Assembly: GCA_016779505.1 (NCBI GenBank)
Contig: JADHNM010000047.1
Location: 1-7,718 of the forward strand
Length of the DNA stretch: 7,718 bases
Direction of reading: 5' to 3'
From: SAR86 cluster bacterium
GTDB taxonomy: Bacteria > Pseudomonadota > Gammaproteobacteria > Magnimaribacterales > D2472
A program made the translations under genes and the position numbers. Below the pieces are notes generated by a model that worked only from the letters and a program-made list of their open reading frames with translations, did not search any database and had not been told where the DNA came from. This document shows positions 1 to 6,508 of the stretch, in pieces. Numbering within the stretch: position 1 is the stretch's first letter; each line of letters starts with the position of its first letter.

Positions 1-29
1 AAAACAAAGTAAATTATACGGTTAAGCAA

Positions 30-1124
30 ATGCATTCTGATCAAGAGCTAAATTATTTAACAAAGTCCTTACAGCATCATCCTAGCCCCTACGTTATTTA
101 TGAACTTGATGGTTCGATAGCCTGGGCGAACATTGCTGCTAATTATATTTTTAATTTAAGTTCTTTGGATGAACTCTCGGTTGTAAAAATTGATGAAAAA
201 ATTACCAATAATTTTGGTGATTTAGATGCGATTGCTCTTTATTACGATACTCCCATAGAGATATCACTAAGAGAAATCAATTTTTTTATGCGAACAAGAG
301 TGCATATGATTCCTGTTGATATTTCTAATGGAATTATGTTGATTGAATTACTATGCTCATCAAGATCTGGGCTAGATGCCCTTAGACAAACCATTGATTG
401 CATAGAACATCAACGCATTGAATTGGCATATCAAAAGCAAGTAAACCTTGAAACAAATGAAGTGACTGGTATCGAGGCCTTGCTAAGACTACAAGATGGC
501 AAGGGAGGCTATTTGCCTAATGATCAAATAATCCCACAAATAGAAGGTGAGAGTTTATTTTCTCTGGTTGTTTTAGAGTCACTTGTGCAGCTTGAAAAAT
601 TCCTTGCAGTTAAAGAGGAGATTGGATTTAAGGACGCCACTCTTTATCTTAATGTTTCTGCGCATACAATCATGCATCCAGAGTTTTGCTCCATATTCAT
701 TGATTTTGTAGAAAAACATCAACTTGCACCCAATCAATTTGGTCTTGAGGTTACGGAAACTGCAGAACTTGCAGATATCAATGTTGCCTCTGAATCTTTA
801 AAAATTTTAAAAGATAAAGGAATTAAAATTGCCTTAGATGACTTTGGTGCTGGTTATGCATCGTTGAAGTATGTCAGAGACCTGCCTATCGATGTTATTA
901 AATTAGATAAACATTTTACGTTCAATGTTTCAGACCCAGCAACAGCTAGACTTATTAGTTTTGTTTCAGAAGTATGTGAAGATCTACAGCTAGAGATGAT
1001 AGGTGAAGGTATCGAGACAGAAGAAGATAAAAAAATGATGTTGGACCTTGGTTGTCAAATTGGCCAAGGTTATTTAATGCACCGACCAGGTTTTTTGGAT
1101 TCATTTAGCAAGAAGGGAATATAA
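30..1124 (+). CDS. PAS-like/EAL c-di-GMP phosphodiesterase
   Basis: Predicted cytoplasmic phosphodiesterase that hydrolyses cyclic di-GMP to pGpG. Residues about 15-110 look like a divergent PAS sensory domain (HPSPYVIYELDGSIAWAN near the start). Residues about 128-355 form a full EAL domain. The usual catalytic and metal-binding positions are present: E149 of EALLR, N208 in NVSA, E240 in EVTET, the D270-D271 pair in DDFGAGYASL, K291 in IKLDK, E326 and E329 in GEGIE, and Q346 in QGYLMHRP. The enzyme therefore looks active. No membrane segment is seen. The start is uncertain: the ATG at 30 has no clear Shine-Dalgarno sequence, and the frame stays open to the left edge, so the gene may begin outside the window. 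It is followed after 3 bp by the GGDEF gene, implying one operon and joint control of c-di-GMP. The family call is secure; the PAS call and the start are weaker. Confidence 0.93.
   Translation: MHSDQELNYLTKSLQHHPSPYVIYELDGSIAWANIAANYIFNLSSLDELSVVKIDEKITNNFGDLDAIALYYDTPIEISLREINFFMRTRVHMIPVDISNGIMLIELLCSSRSGLDALRQTIDCIEHQRIELAYQKQVNLETNEVTGIEALLRLQDGKGGYLPNDQIIPQIEGESLFSLVVLESLVQLEKFLAVKEEIGFKDATLYLNVSAHTIMHPEFCSIFIDFVEKHQLAPNQFGLEVTETAELADINVASESLKILKDKGIKIALDDFGAGYASLKYVRDLPIDVIKLDKHFTFNVSDPATARLISFVSEVCEDLQLEMIGEGIETEEDKKMMLDLGCQIGQGYLMHRPGFLDSFSKKGI
1111..1118 (+). promoter_or_regulatory. Ribosome binding site of the DHp-REC-GGDEF gene
   Basis: AGAAGGGA lies inside the last codons of the EAL gene, about 9 bases before the ATG at 1128. 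It supports that start and suggests translational coupling to the upstream gene. Confidence 0.6.
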
Positions 1125-1127
1125 ATC

Positions 1128-2612
1128 ATGGATAAGCTGACCCCAAAAGAAACATCCAAAGGCGCTGAAGAAATTGTCCTGACTCAAATTAAACAAAACT
1201 TTATTACGCCAGCTAATGCCATCTTTGATTATGTTGATATGGTCGAGAAAGTGCTCAATGAAGCTGAGCTTCAATCAGATGATGAGATTGATCAAATTAA
1301 ATCATCTTGCTCAAAATTAATTGATCAATATGAAGTTGCTTTTGTGCAAAACACTGGGGCAAATGCTGATTCTTCAAAAAAATCTCCTGAGGAATACTCT
1401 GAACTTCGTCACAATTTAAGAACCCCACTTAATGCAATTATTGGATACAGTGAAATCCTAATGGAAGATTACGAGGATGATCTGGAGGAGAGCACCTTAG
1501 AGGATTTTCAACAAATCATTAATCTTGCAAGAGAAACAGAAACTGCAATAGAAAATTTTGTAGATTACATTAGAGGCGAGGCATTAGATCCAAATAATGA
1601 TAATTCATCCAACCAATTAGAGTCAGCAGAAGCCCTGTTTAAATCTTTGGGGGATATTGAGTACTCCATCACCCTTAACGATGAGATTAAGGAATCGGAT
1701 ATTTTAATTGTTGATGACAATGTAACAAATTGTGAAGTCCTGCAAAGACGCTTATCCATGCAAGGTTTATCTTGCAGAACAGCATATGACGGTAATACAG
1801 CCATAACAGAGGTATTTAAAAAAACTCCAGATTTAATTTTATTAGATGTAATATTGCCTGATATTAATGGTCTAGAATTATTGAAAAATTTTAGAAAAGA
1901 GCACAACTCAGACTCATTACCTGTAATCATGGTTTCAGCATTTAACGATGTCGATAGTATTTCTAAGTGCATTCAATTAGGAGCTCAAGACTATCTTCCC
2001 AAACCTATTAATGGAACCATTTTGCTCGCAAAGGTGGTAGCTGCTTTAGAAAGAAAATTTTGGCGTGAGCGTGAAAAAGAGCTTGTTAATAAATTACATA
2101 TTCAAGCCACCACAGATCAATTAACGGGTATCTATAATCGTAGAGTCATTTTTGAAGCCTTGGATGAAGCCATGGAAAATTCAAGACAATCACAAGACCG
2201 ACAGTTTGCCACCATCATGTTTGATATTGATTTCTTTAAGCAAGTGAATGATAACTATGGTCATGCAGGTGGTGATGCAGTCCTCATATCTTTTGCACAA
2301 TTGTTACAAACAGAGATTTCATCGCCAAACATAGTTGGTAGAATAGGGGGAGAAGAATTTTTAGCAATTCTATATCTTGATCCAGATCAAGCCAAAGAAT
2401 TTTGTACTAAGTTAATTAAAAAAATTAATAATAATGTTGTTAATTTTGATGGTACAGATATCAAGGTGAGTTCAAGTGGTGGAGTGGCGTTTTCAACTGA
2501 AACTGAAACCTCAGCTGATTTAACGAACAAAGCTGATGAGAGGCTTTATGAAGCTAAAAAAGATGGAAGGAATAGATTTAAATTAATAGATACAGAATTA
2601 GTAGGAGACTAA
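1128..2612 (+). CDS. Tandem DHp-like / REC / GGDEF diguanylate cyclase
   Basis: Cytoplasmic response-regulator diguanylate cyclase predicted to make c-di-GMP from two GTP. Domains in order: a degenerate DHp-like hairpin at about 18-72, with Q23 where the phosphoacceptor His should be; an intact HisKA/DHp segment at about 90-150, with H95 in RHNLRTPLNAIIGYSEIL; a receiver at about 191-308, with acidic pair D196/D197, phosphoacceptor D240, S270 and K292; and GGDEF at about 328-487. In the GGDEF domain the active site reads GGEEF (407-411), with metal ligand D366 and substrate residues N374 and D383. The inhibitory I-site RxxD is absent: the aligned residues are SSPN (398-401). No HATPase domain exists anywhere, and only about 40 residues separate DHp from REC, so it cannot autophosphorylate as a normal kinase. 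H95 is more likely a relay histidine. PleD is REC-REC-GGDEF, so this is a different layout. It sits 3 bp after the EAL gene and 4 bp before the free receiver. Confidence 0.93.
   Translation: MDKLTPKETSKGAEEIVLTQIKQNFITPANAIFDYVDMVEKVLNEAELQSDDEIDQIKSSCSKLIDQYEVAFVQNTGANADSSKKSPEEYSELRHNLRTPLNAIIGYSEILMEDYEDDLEESTLEDFQQIINLARETETAIENFVDYIRGEALDPNNDNSSNQLESAEALFKSLGDIEYSITLNDEIKESDILIVDDNVTNCEVLQRRLSMQGLSCRTAYDGNTAITEVFKKTPDLILLDVILPDINGLELLKNFRKEHNSDSLPVIMVSAFNDVDSISKCIQLGAQDYLPKPINGTILLAKVVAALERKFWREREKELVNKLHIQATTDQLTGIYNRRVIFEALDEAMENSRQSQDRQFATIMFDIDFFKQVNDNYGHAGGDAVLISFAQLLQTEISSPNIVGRIGGEEFLAILYLDPDQAKEFCTKLIKKINNNVVNFDGTDIKVSSSGGVAFSTETETSADLTNKADERLYEAKKDGRNRFKLIDTELVGD
2602..2608 (+). 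promoter_or_regulatory. Ribosome binding site of the stand-alone receiver gene
   Basis: TAGGAGA contains the core AGGAG at 2603-2607, 9 bases before the ATG at 2617. It overlaps the 3' end of the GGDEF gene. This is the strongest Shine-Dalgarno sequence in the window and suggests coupled, possibly higher, expression of the small receiver. Confidence 0.7.
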
Positions 2613-2616
2613 TAAA

Positions 2617-2982
2617 ATGGCAAAGTTACTTTATGTTGAAGACAATGAAATGAATCGAGATATGTTGTCTCGAAGGCTATCACGACGTGGGTATGAAATT
2701 ATCATGGCTTTTGATGGTCAGGCCGGCCTTGAAATGATGCGCAATGAATCTCCCGACCTTGTGCTAATGGACATGGGATTGCCAGTTCTAGATGGATGGG
2801 AAGCCACCATTCAAGCCAAGGCTGATGACTCTATTAGCTCTATTCCAATTATTGCATTAACTGCTCATGCTTTAGAATCAGATAAACAAAAAGCACTAGA
2901 GTGTGGAGCCGATGATTTTGATACCAAGCCTGTAGACTTTAAAAGATTGCTTGAAAAAATTGAGGCGTTTGTAGGGTCTTAA
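2617..2982 (+). CDS. Stand-alone receiver (CheY/DivK-like response regulator)
   Basis: A single receiver domain of 121 residues with no output domain, expected to shuttle phosphoryl groups or bind a target protein in the cytoplasm. The canonical receiver residues are all present: acidic pair E8/D9, phosphoacceptor D52 in LVLMDMGLP, T82 in IALTAHA, and K104 in DTKPVD. Tyrosine or phenylalanine of the alpha4-beta5 face is represented by F101 just before the lysine loop. The opening VEDNEMNRDMLSRRLSRRGYE and the DGWEAT segment resemble DivK-type and hybrid-kinase C-terminal receivers. It is the third gene of the EAL-GGDEF-REC series, with a 4-bp gap to its neighbour. It ends in a 4-bp tail-to-tail overlap with the hybrid kinase gene. 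Likely phosphodonors are that kinase or H95 of the cyclase protein; this pairing is inferred from position only. Confidence 0.93.
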   Translation: MAKLLYVEDNEMNRDMLSRRLSRRGYEIIMAFDGQAGLEMMRNESPDLVLMDMGLPVLDGWEATIQAKADDSISSIPIIALTAHALESDKQKALECGADDFDTKPVDFKRLLEKIEAFVGS

Positions 2983-5957
2983 CTTTTTACAATCCCTTGG
3001 ATCATCTTTGAAAGGTTCTCCATAGAAACATCATCTTTCTTCACCAGTCCTACGACCCTTTCTTTTAGTAAGTCTTCCTGAACATCGGTTAAATCTTTGC
3101 CTGAGAATACAAGCACAGGAGCTCTTTGTTCTTCAGGAACATCTTTGATGTAATTATCTAAAAATTCAAAACCATCCATCCTAGGCATCTCAAGATCTAG
3201 GATGATCAAGGCTGGCTCATCTTTTGTCCTTTCCAAACCCTCTTTACCATCCCTTGCATCTATTGGTCTATAGCCAGCGTCCTTCAGCAGTCTGGATAGT
3301 AGCTCCCTGACATCTTTATCATCATCAATGACTAATACTTTTTTATCCTGAGTATCATTGCCTAATATTCTTTTTAGAGTGTTTATAAAATGCGATCTAT
3401 CGATAGGCTTGGTAAGGTAATCATTGGCTCCAAGTGAGGAAGCTAGGTTAGATTGATTAAGCTGACTGATCATAATTACTGGTATATCTTTTAAATCTTT
3501 ATCAGTTTTACATTCTTTGAGCAGCGACCAACCATCACGTCCAGGCATTAACACATCCAGTAAGATCAATTTTGGTTTAACTTCTCGAATAAGCTCCATG
3601 CCTTTCTCACTGTTTGTAGCCCCCAGCAAGGTGAGATTTAATTTTGAAATAGTCCTTTTAATTAAATCATGCATTGCCACATCATCATCAACCAAGACAA
3701 CTAAATTATCTTGTGCATCTAGATTGATTACATTGCCTTTAACGTCATCTTCGCTATATTCAGGACATTCTCTAGGCACAGACATAGTGAATACTGAACC
3801 CACGCCTTCTTCACTGGTCACAATGACATCTCCACCCATCATTTCAGCAAATTTCTTGGAAATGGGCAGACCTAAACCTGTACCCCCATAATTAGCCGAT
3901 GTTGAGCGCTCAGCTTGGGTGTACTCTTCAAAGACTTTAGCAACACCTTCAGGGCTCATTCCAGCACCGGTATCAATGACAGCAAAATCAATAAATTCTA
4001 GGTCATCGACCATTCTGGCTTTAACATCCAATGTAACGGTTCCATTCTTAGTAAATTTAAAGCCATTGCTTAAAAAATTAGTTAAACATTGTCTTAGTTT
4101 TGTTTCATCCTGTGACATTGATCCCATGGCGCCATCAAGATTGATGACAAAACCATTATCATTTTTTGCGGCTAAAGGCTCCGAAACATCTTTGATGGTT
4201 TGAATCATGTTCTCAATTTCAAAACTTGTAACAAAAAGCTCCATCTTTCCAGCTTCAATCTTTGAGAGATCTAAAATATTGTTAATTAGAGATAAAAGGT
4301 GGCTTCCTGATGAGGTAATTTTTTTAAGATCTGGAAGCAAATCATCATAGCCTAGGTCTTCACAGTCCTCATAAAGCATTTCTCCGTAGCCAAGTATGGC
4401 ATTTAAAGGAGTTCTTAATTCATGACTCATGTTTGCAAAGAATTTAGTTTTTTGATCGCTGGCATCTCTCGCCTCATCTCTGGCAGTTTCCATTTCACTG
4501 GTTCTTGCATCTATCAAACCATTCACTTCATCAGACATCCTTGAGAAAGCAACTAACATTAATTCTACCGAAGCTTCTTCGCTTGAATTTCTATCAGCAC
4601 TCTCAGCCAATTCATTCATTTTTTTAATATCATTAAGAATTAGTGTTCTTGCACTTCCGTCTAGTTGATCTGCAAGTGCTGTCATTTTTTCAATAATTAC
4701 TTCGTCCCGTTCATGTCTTCGTTTAGCCTGGTCTTCTCTAATGGATTCCATTTCAAGTAAATGGGATTTGTAAGTACCTAGTGCAGCCGATAGTTGTCCT
4801 ACTTCATCAGTTTCTGATGCCAGCATGCCCTTCCTTGGAGGCATTTCTTGAGTGTGATCGCCCTTAGTCAGACCTTCAAGAACTTCAATAGCCTTCGTAA
4901 TCCCCCCAAAGGTTCTGGTGGTAATAAAAGCTATCAGAGAGATAATAAATATTACAAATGAGATAGCAGCAACATAAGTTAAATTTAATACGCTGGCTGC
5001 CCTTAGTATGTTTTCTCTTTCATCTTTAAAAATAAATAATTGAGCCTCATCAGCTGATAAAAAAGTACTCAAGGGAAGAAGGGTGATTGAGGTGCCAAGT
5101 TCTGTATCTTTTTCAGAGTGACGAGAGCCATTTAAGATTTTAAATGTAGCAGCTTTATCAGTTAATTTATTAAAGTTATCAATATCAAAAAGGTCATCAT
5201 CTGTATCACCAAATTGCTGATAATAATCATTTAGGGATATCAAACCAGAATCTGTGTTGATTGCTGTCCTAACCTCAAACTCATCCTCAAAAACCTCTAA
5301 ACCCTTTCTAATGTCTACACCTAATGCAATCACAGCTAATGTTTGTCCTTCAACAGTAACTGGAAAACTTAAGGCCTGATTTAGGGTCGATGCTTGTTCT
5401 TCATTTTTATCTTTAATTCTCACAATTGATTGTCTTGGTCTGCTGGAGGCATCCTGTAAAAATGAATCAAGGAAGCTAAAGAAATCAGGCCGTGCAGAAG
5501 GAGAGCAGGGATCTACTCCCAGCAAATCCAAAGCACTTCCACAGTATATTCGCTCACCTGAGGGGAAGTAGGCCATGACATAGCTTAAGTTTCCATAATC
5601 AAGCTCTTCCTCAAAAAATAACTCAATTAAATACTGCGCATCACCAATTCTATCCGCGCTGATTGTATCAAGAAGAGGATTTGTGTAGATGTTGCTTGAA
5701 GCAACCTCATCTATAAAAATTTCAGAATCAGGCTCCCAAAAAGATGCATTTTCACCCGTAATCGGAAGCCATTTCGACATAACATCAAAGGACTTATTAT
5801 AGGTTTGATACCATGCCGACTCATAAAGAGTTAACAGCGACTCATTGGAAGAGTTTTCTTGGATATTTTCCCTGTATCCAAAAGAAAATATAAAAATAGC
5901 CGCGACAAGAATATTACCGATAACTCCAAATAGAAGTAACTGGAGTCTTATGGGCAT
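2979..5957 (-). CDS. Membrane hybrid sensor histidine kinase with two receiver domains
   Basis: Inner-membrane sensor kinase of 992 residues. Order: TM1 at about 5-27; a periplasmic sensor of about 290 residues (28-320), acidic and not confidently assignable, perhaps Cache-like, with only two cysteines, C139 and C151; TM2 at about 325-346; HAMP at about 348-402; a long predicted coiled-coil linker at 403-503; HisKA with H512 in FANMSHELRTPLNAILGYGE; HATPase at about 615-728 with N631, DTGAG (662-666) and GGTGLGLPIS (691-700); REC1 at about 751-865 with D757/D758, D801, S831 and K850; REC2 at about 873-988 with D878/D879, D921, S952 and K973. Kinase boxes and both phosphoacceptor aspartates are intact, so it should autophosphorylate and pass phosphate on. 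There is no C-terminal HPt domain, so an external one is expected. The start at 5957 is backed by a good Shine-Dalgarno sequence. It lies 34 bp after the TonB-like gene, probably in the same transcript. Confidence 0.95.
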   Translation of the reverse strand: MPIRLQLLLFGVIGNILVAAIFIFSFGYRENIQENSSNESLLTLYESAWYQTYNKSFDVMSKWLPITGENASFWEPDSEIFIDEVASSNIYTNPLLDTISADRIGDAQYLIELFFEEELDYGNLSYVMAYFPSGERIYCGSALDLLGVDPCSPSARPDFFSFLDSFLQDASSRPRQSIVRIKDKNEEQASTLNQALSFPVTVEGQTLAVIALGVDIRKGLEVFEDEFEVRTAINTDSGLISLNDYYQQFGDTDDDLFDIDNFNKLTDKAATFKILNGSRHSEKDTELGTSITLLPLSTFLSADEAQLFIFKDERENILRAASVLNLTYVAAISFVIFIISLIAFITTRTFGGITKAIEVLEGLTKGDHTQEMPPRKGMLASETDEVGQLSAALGTYKSHLLEMESIREDQAKRRHERDEVIIEKMTALADQLDGSARTLILNDIKKMNELAESADRNSSEEASVELMLVAFSRMSDEVNGLIDARTSEMETARDEARDASDQKTKFFANMSHELRTPLNAILGYGEMLYEDCEDLGYDDLLPDLKKITSSGSHLLSLINNILDLSKIEAGKMELFVTSFEIENMIQTIKDVSEPLAAKNDNGFVINLDGAMGSMSQDETKLRQCLTNFLSNGFKFTKNGTVTLDVKARMVDDLEFIDFAVIDTGAGMSPEGVAKVFEEYTQAERSTSANYGGTGLGLPISKKFAEMMGGDVIVTSEEGVGSVFTMSVPRECPEYSEDDVKGNVINLDAQDNLVVLVDDDVAMHDLIKRTISKLNLTLLGATNSEKGMELIREVKPKLILLDVLMPGRDGWSLLKECKTDKDLKDIPVIMISQLNQSNLASSLGANDYLTKPIDRSHFINTLKRILGNDTQDKKVLVIDDDKDVRELLSRLLKDAGYRPIDARDGKEGLERTKDEPALIILDLEMPRMDGFEFLDNYIKDVPEEQRAPVLVFSGKDLTDVQEDLLKERVVGLVKKDDVSMENLSKMIQGIVKS

Positions 5958-5962
5958 AGGTA

Positions 5963-5968
5963 TCCTTC
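5963..5968 (-). promoter_or_regulatory. Ribosome binding site of the hybrid kinase
   Basis: On the minus strand GAAGGA is followed after 5 bases by the ATG at 5957. It lies in the 34-bp gap after the TonB-like gene and fixes the kinase start. No separate promoter is evident in the gap, which favours co-transcription from upstream. Confidence 0.65.
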
Positions 5969-5991
5969 GTCTATATATCTAAGCTAAAGAT

Positions 5992-6375
5992 TTAACCTGC
6001 GAGCTTAAAGACAAGAACAATTTGCACATTGTTAACCTTTACTGAAGTTCCATTGTATGTGGGAGCCTCATAAAGGAATTTTCTTACAGCTTTTATCGCA
6101 GCTCTATCAAACACTCCAGCGGGACTGCTCTCGACTACATATGGATCTAGAACTGAGCCATCTGTATCAACATCAAACTCCAATTTAACCGAGCCTTCTA
6201 CACCTAATCTAATAGCTCTTCTTGGATATTCAGCCGCAGGACTAGAAACCCTAGTCACTTCAATTTCTGTGCCTTCTTCTCCAACATAGCCTTTATCTCC
6301 TGCAAAAACAGGGATAGCTAGTAAAAATGTAAAAATAAAAATAGAGAGATAATTTAAAGATTTCATATTAGTCAT
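5992..6375 (-). CDS. Small exported protein with TonB C-terminal domain
   Basis: 127 residues. Residues 1-25 look like a Sec signal peptide: a lysine at 5, a hydrophobic core at about 9-23 (YLSIFIFTFLLAIPV) and a plausible cleavage site after VFA25. Residues about 44-125 match the TonB C-terminal fold: YPRRAIRLGVEGSVKLEFDV, D72-G73, then SSPAGVFDRAAIKAVRKF and a closing beta strand VQIVLVFKL. Typical TonB has an N-terminal anchor and a long Pro-rich spacer to cross the periplasm. Here only about 18 residues separate the signal from the domain, so it cannot act as a canonical energy transducer. It is probably a periplasmic protein-protein interaction module, and its place directly upstream of the kinase makes a sensory partner role possible but unproven. 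The alternative start is the ATG at 6366 (M4); neither start has a clear Shine-Dalgarno sequence. Confidence 0.87.
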   Translation of the reverse strand: MTNMKSLNYLSIFIFTFLLAIPVFAGDKGYVGEEGTEIEVTRVSSPAAEYPRRAIRLGVEGSVKLEFDVDTDGSVLDPYVVESSPAGVFDRAAIKAVRKFLYEAPTYNGTSVKVNNVQIVLVFKLAG

Positions 6376-6380
6376 AAATT

Positions 6381-6409
6381 GTTATAGTTAAAATATAAGT
6401 AAATGCTAA
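6381..6409 (-). promoter_or_regulatory. Candidate sigma70 promoter for the TonB-C / kinase unit
   Basis: On the minus strand a -35-like TTAGCA (6409-6404, 4 of 6 consensus bases) is separated by exactly 17 bp from a -10-like TATAAC (6386-6381, 5 of 6). The expected transcription start is near 6374-6375, at or next to the first ATG of the TonB-C gene. This would give a leaderless or nearly leaderless mRNA and would explain the missing Shine-Dalgarno sequence. A+T-rich DNA makes chance matches common, so this is tentative. Confidence 0.4.
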
Positions 6410-6505
6410 GCATACTTTTTGTAAAAACCTATGATACCAAGAAATAAGATAGGGTGTTAATATCTTTTAATAAAAAGTTAAAAAATAAGACATTTATAAC
6501 TATAA
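6382..6505. repeat. Mirrored 9-bp repeat TAACTATAA before both divergent genes
   Basis: TTATAGTTA at 6382-6390 is the reverse complement of TAACTATAA at 6497-6505. Each copy ends a few bases before the start codon of its own gene: 6 bases for TonB-C and 3 bases for CBS. The identity is exact but short and A+T-only apart from one C. It could be shared -10 elements, a regulator half-site or coincidence. Confidence 0.35.
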
Positions 6506-6508
6506 AAC

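Larger units (their letters stand above)
6376..6508. other. Divergent A+T-rich intergenic region
   Basis: The 133 bp between the divergent TonB-C and CBS genes contain no convincing coding sequence or RNA. The region should carry the promoters for both directions. A 9-bp sequence, TAACTATAA, occurs once in each orientation right before each start codon (minus strand 6390-6382, plus strand 6497-6505). A weak 6-bp inverted repeat, AAGATA/TATCTT (6446-6451 and 6461-6466), sits between them. For the CBS gene, TTAAAA (6478-6483) and TATAAA (6501-6506) are 17 bp apart, but the predicted transcript start would fall just inside the gene, so I do not call it a promoter. Confidence 0.6.

Noticed and set aside
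1565..1972. 135-codon reading frame on the minus strand within the DHp/REC region
   Set aside because: It lies antisense to the well-supported REC-GGDEF gene and its translation has no recognisable domain.
1128..2612. Reading the protein as a true histidine kinase because of its H-box
   Set aside because: There is no N-box or glycine-box ATPase sequence and too little length between the DHp and REC domains to hold one.
2983..3040. Possible intrinsic terminator for the EAL-GGDEF-REC operon
   Set aside because: Only short complementary stretches such as CCTT/AAGG are present and no T-run follows them; the region is coding on the other strand.
3517..4203. Two plus-strand reading frames of 124 and 94 codons
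   Set aside because: Both are antisense to the HATPase and REC1 parts of the hybrid kinase, Ser/Thr-rich in a way typical of reverse-frame noise, and lack ribosome sites.
6446..6466. Inverted repeat AAGATA / TATCTT with a 9-base loop, followed by several T
   Set aside because: The stem has 6 A+T-rich pairs and sits upstream of the CBS gene, not after any gene, so neither terminator nor operator can be supported.
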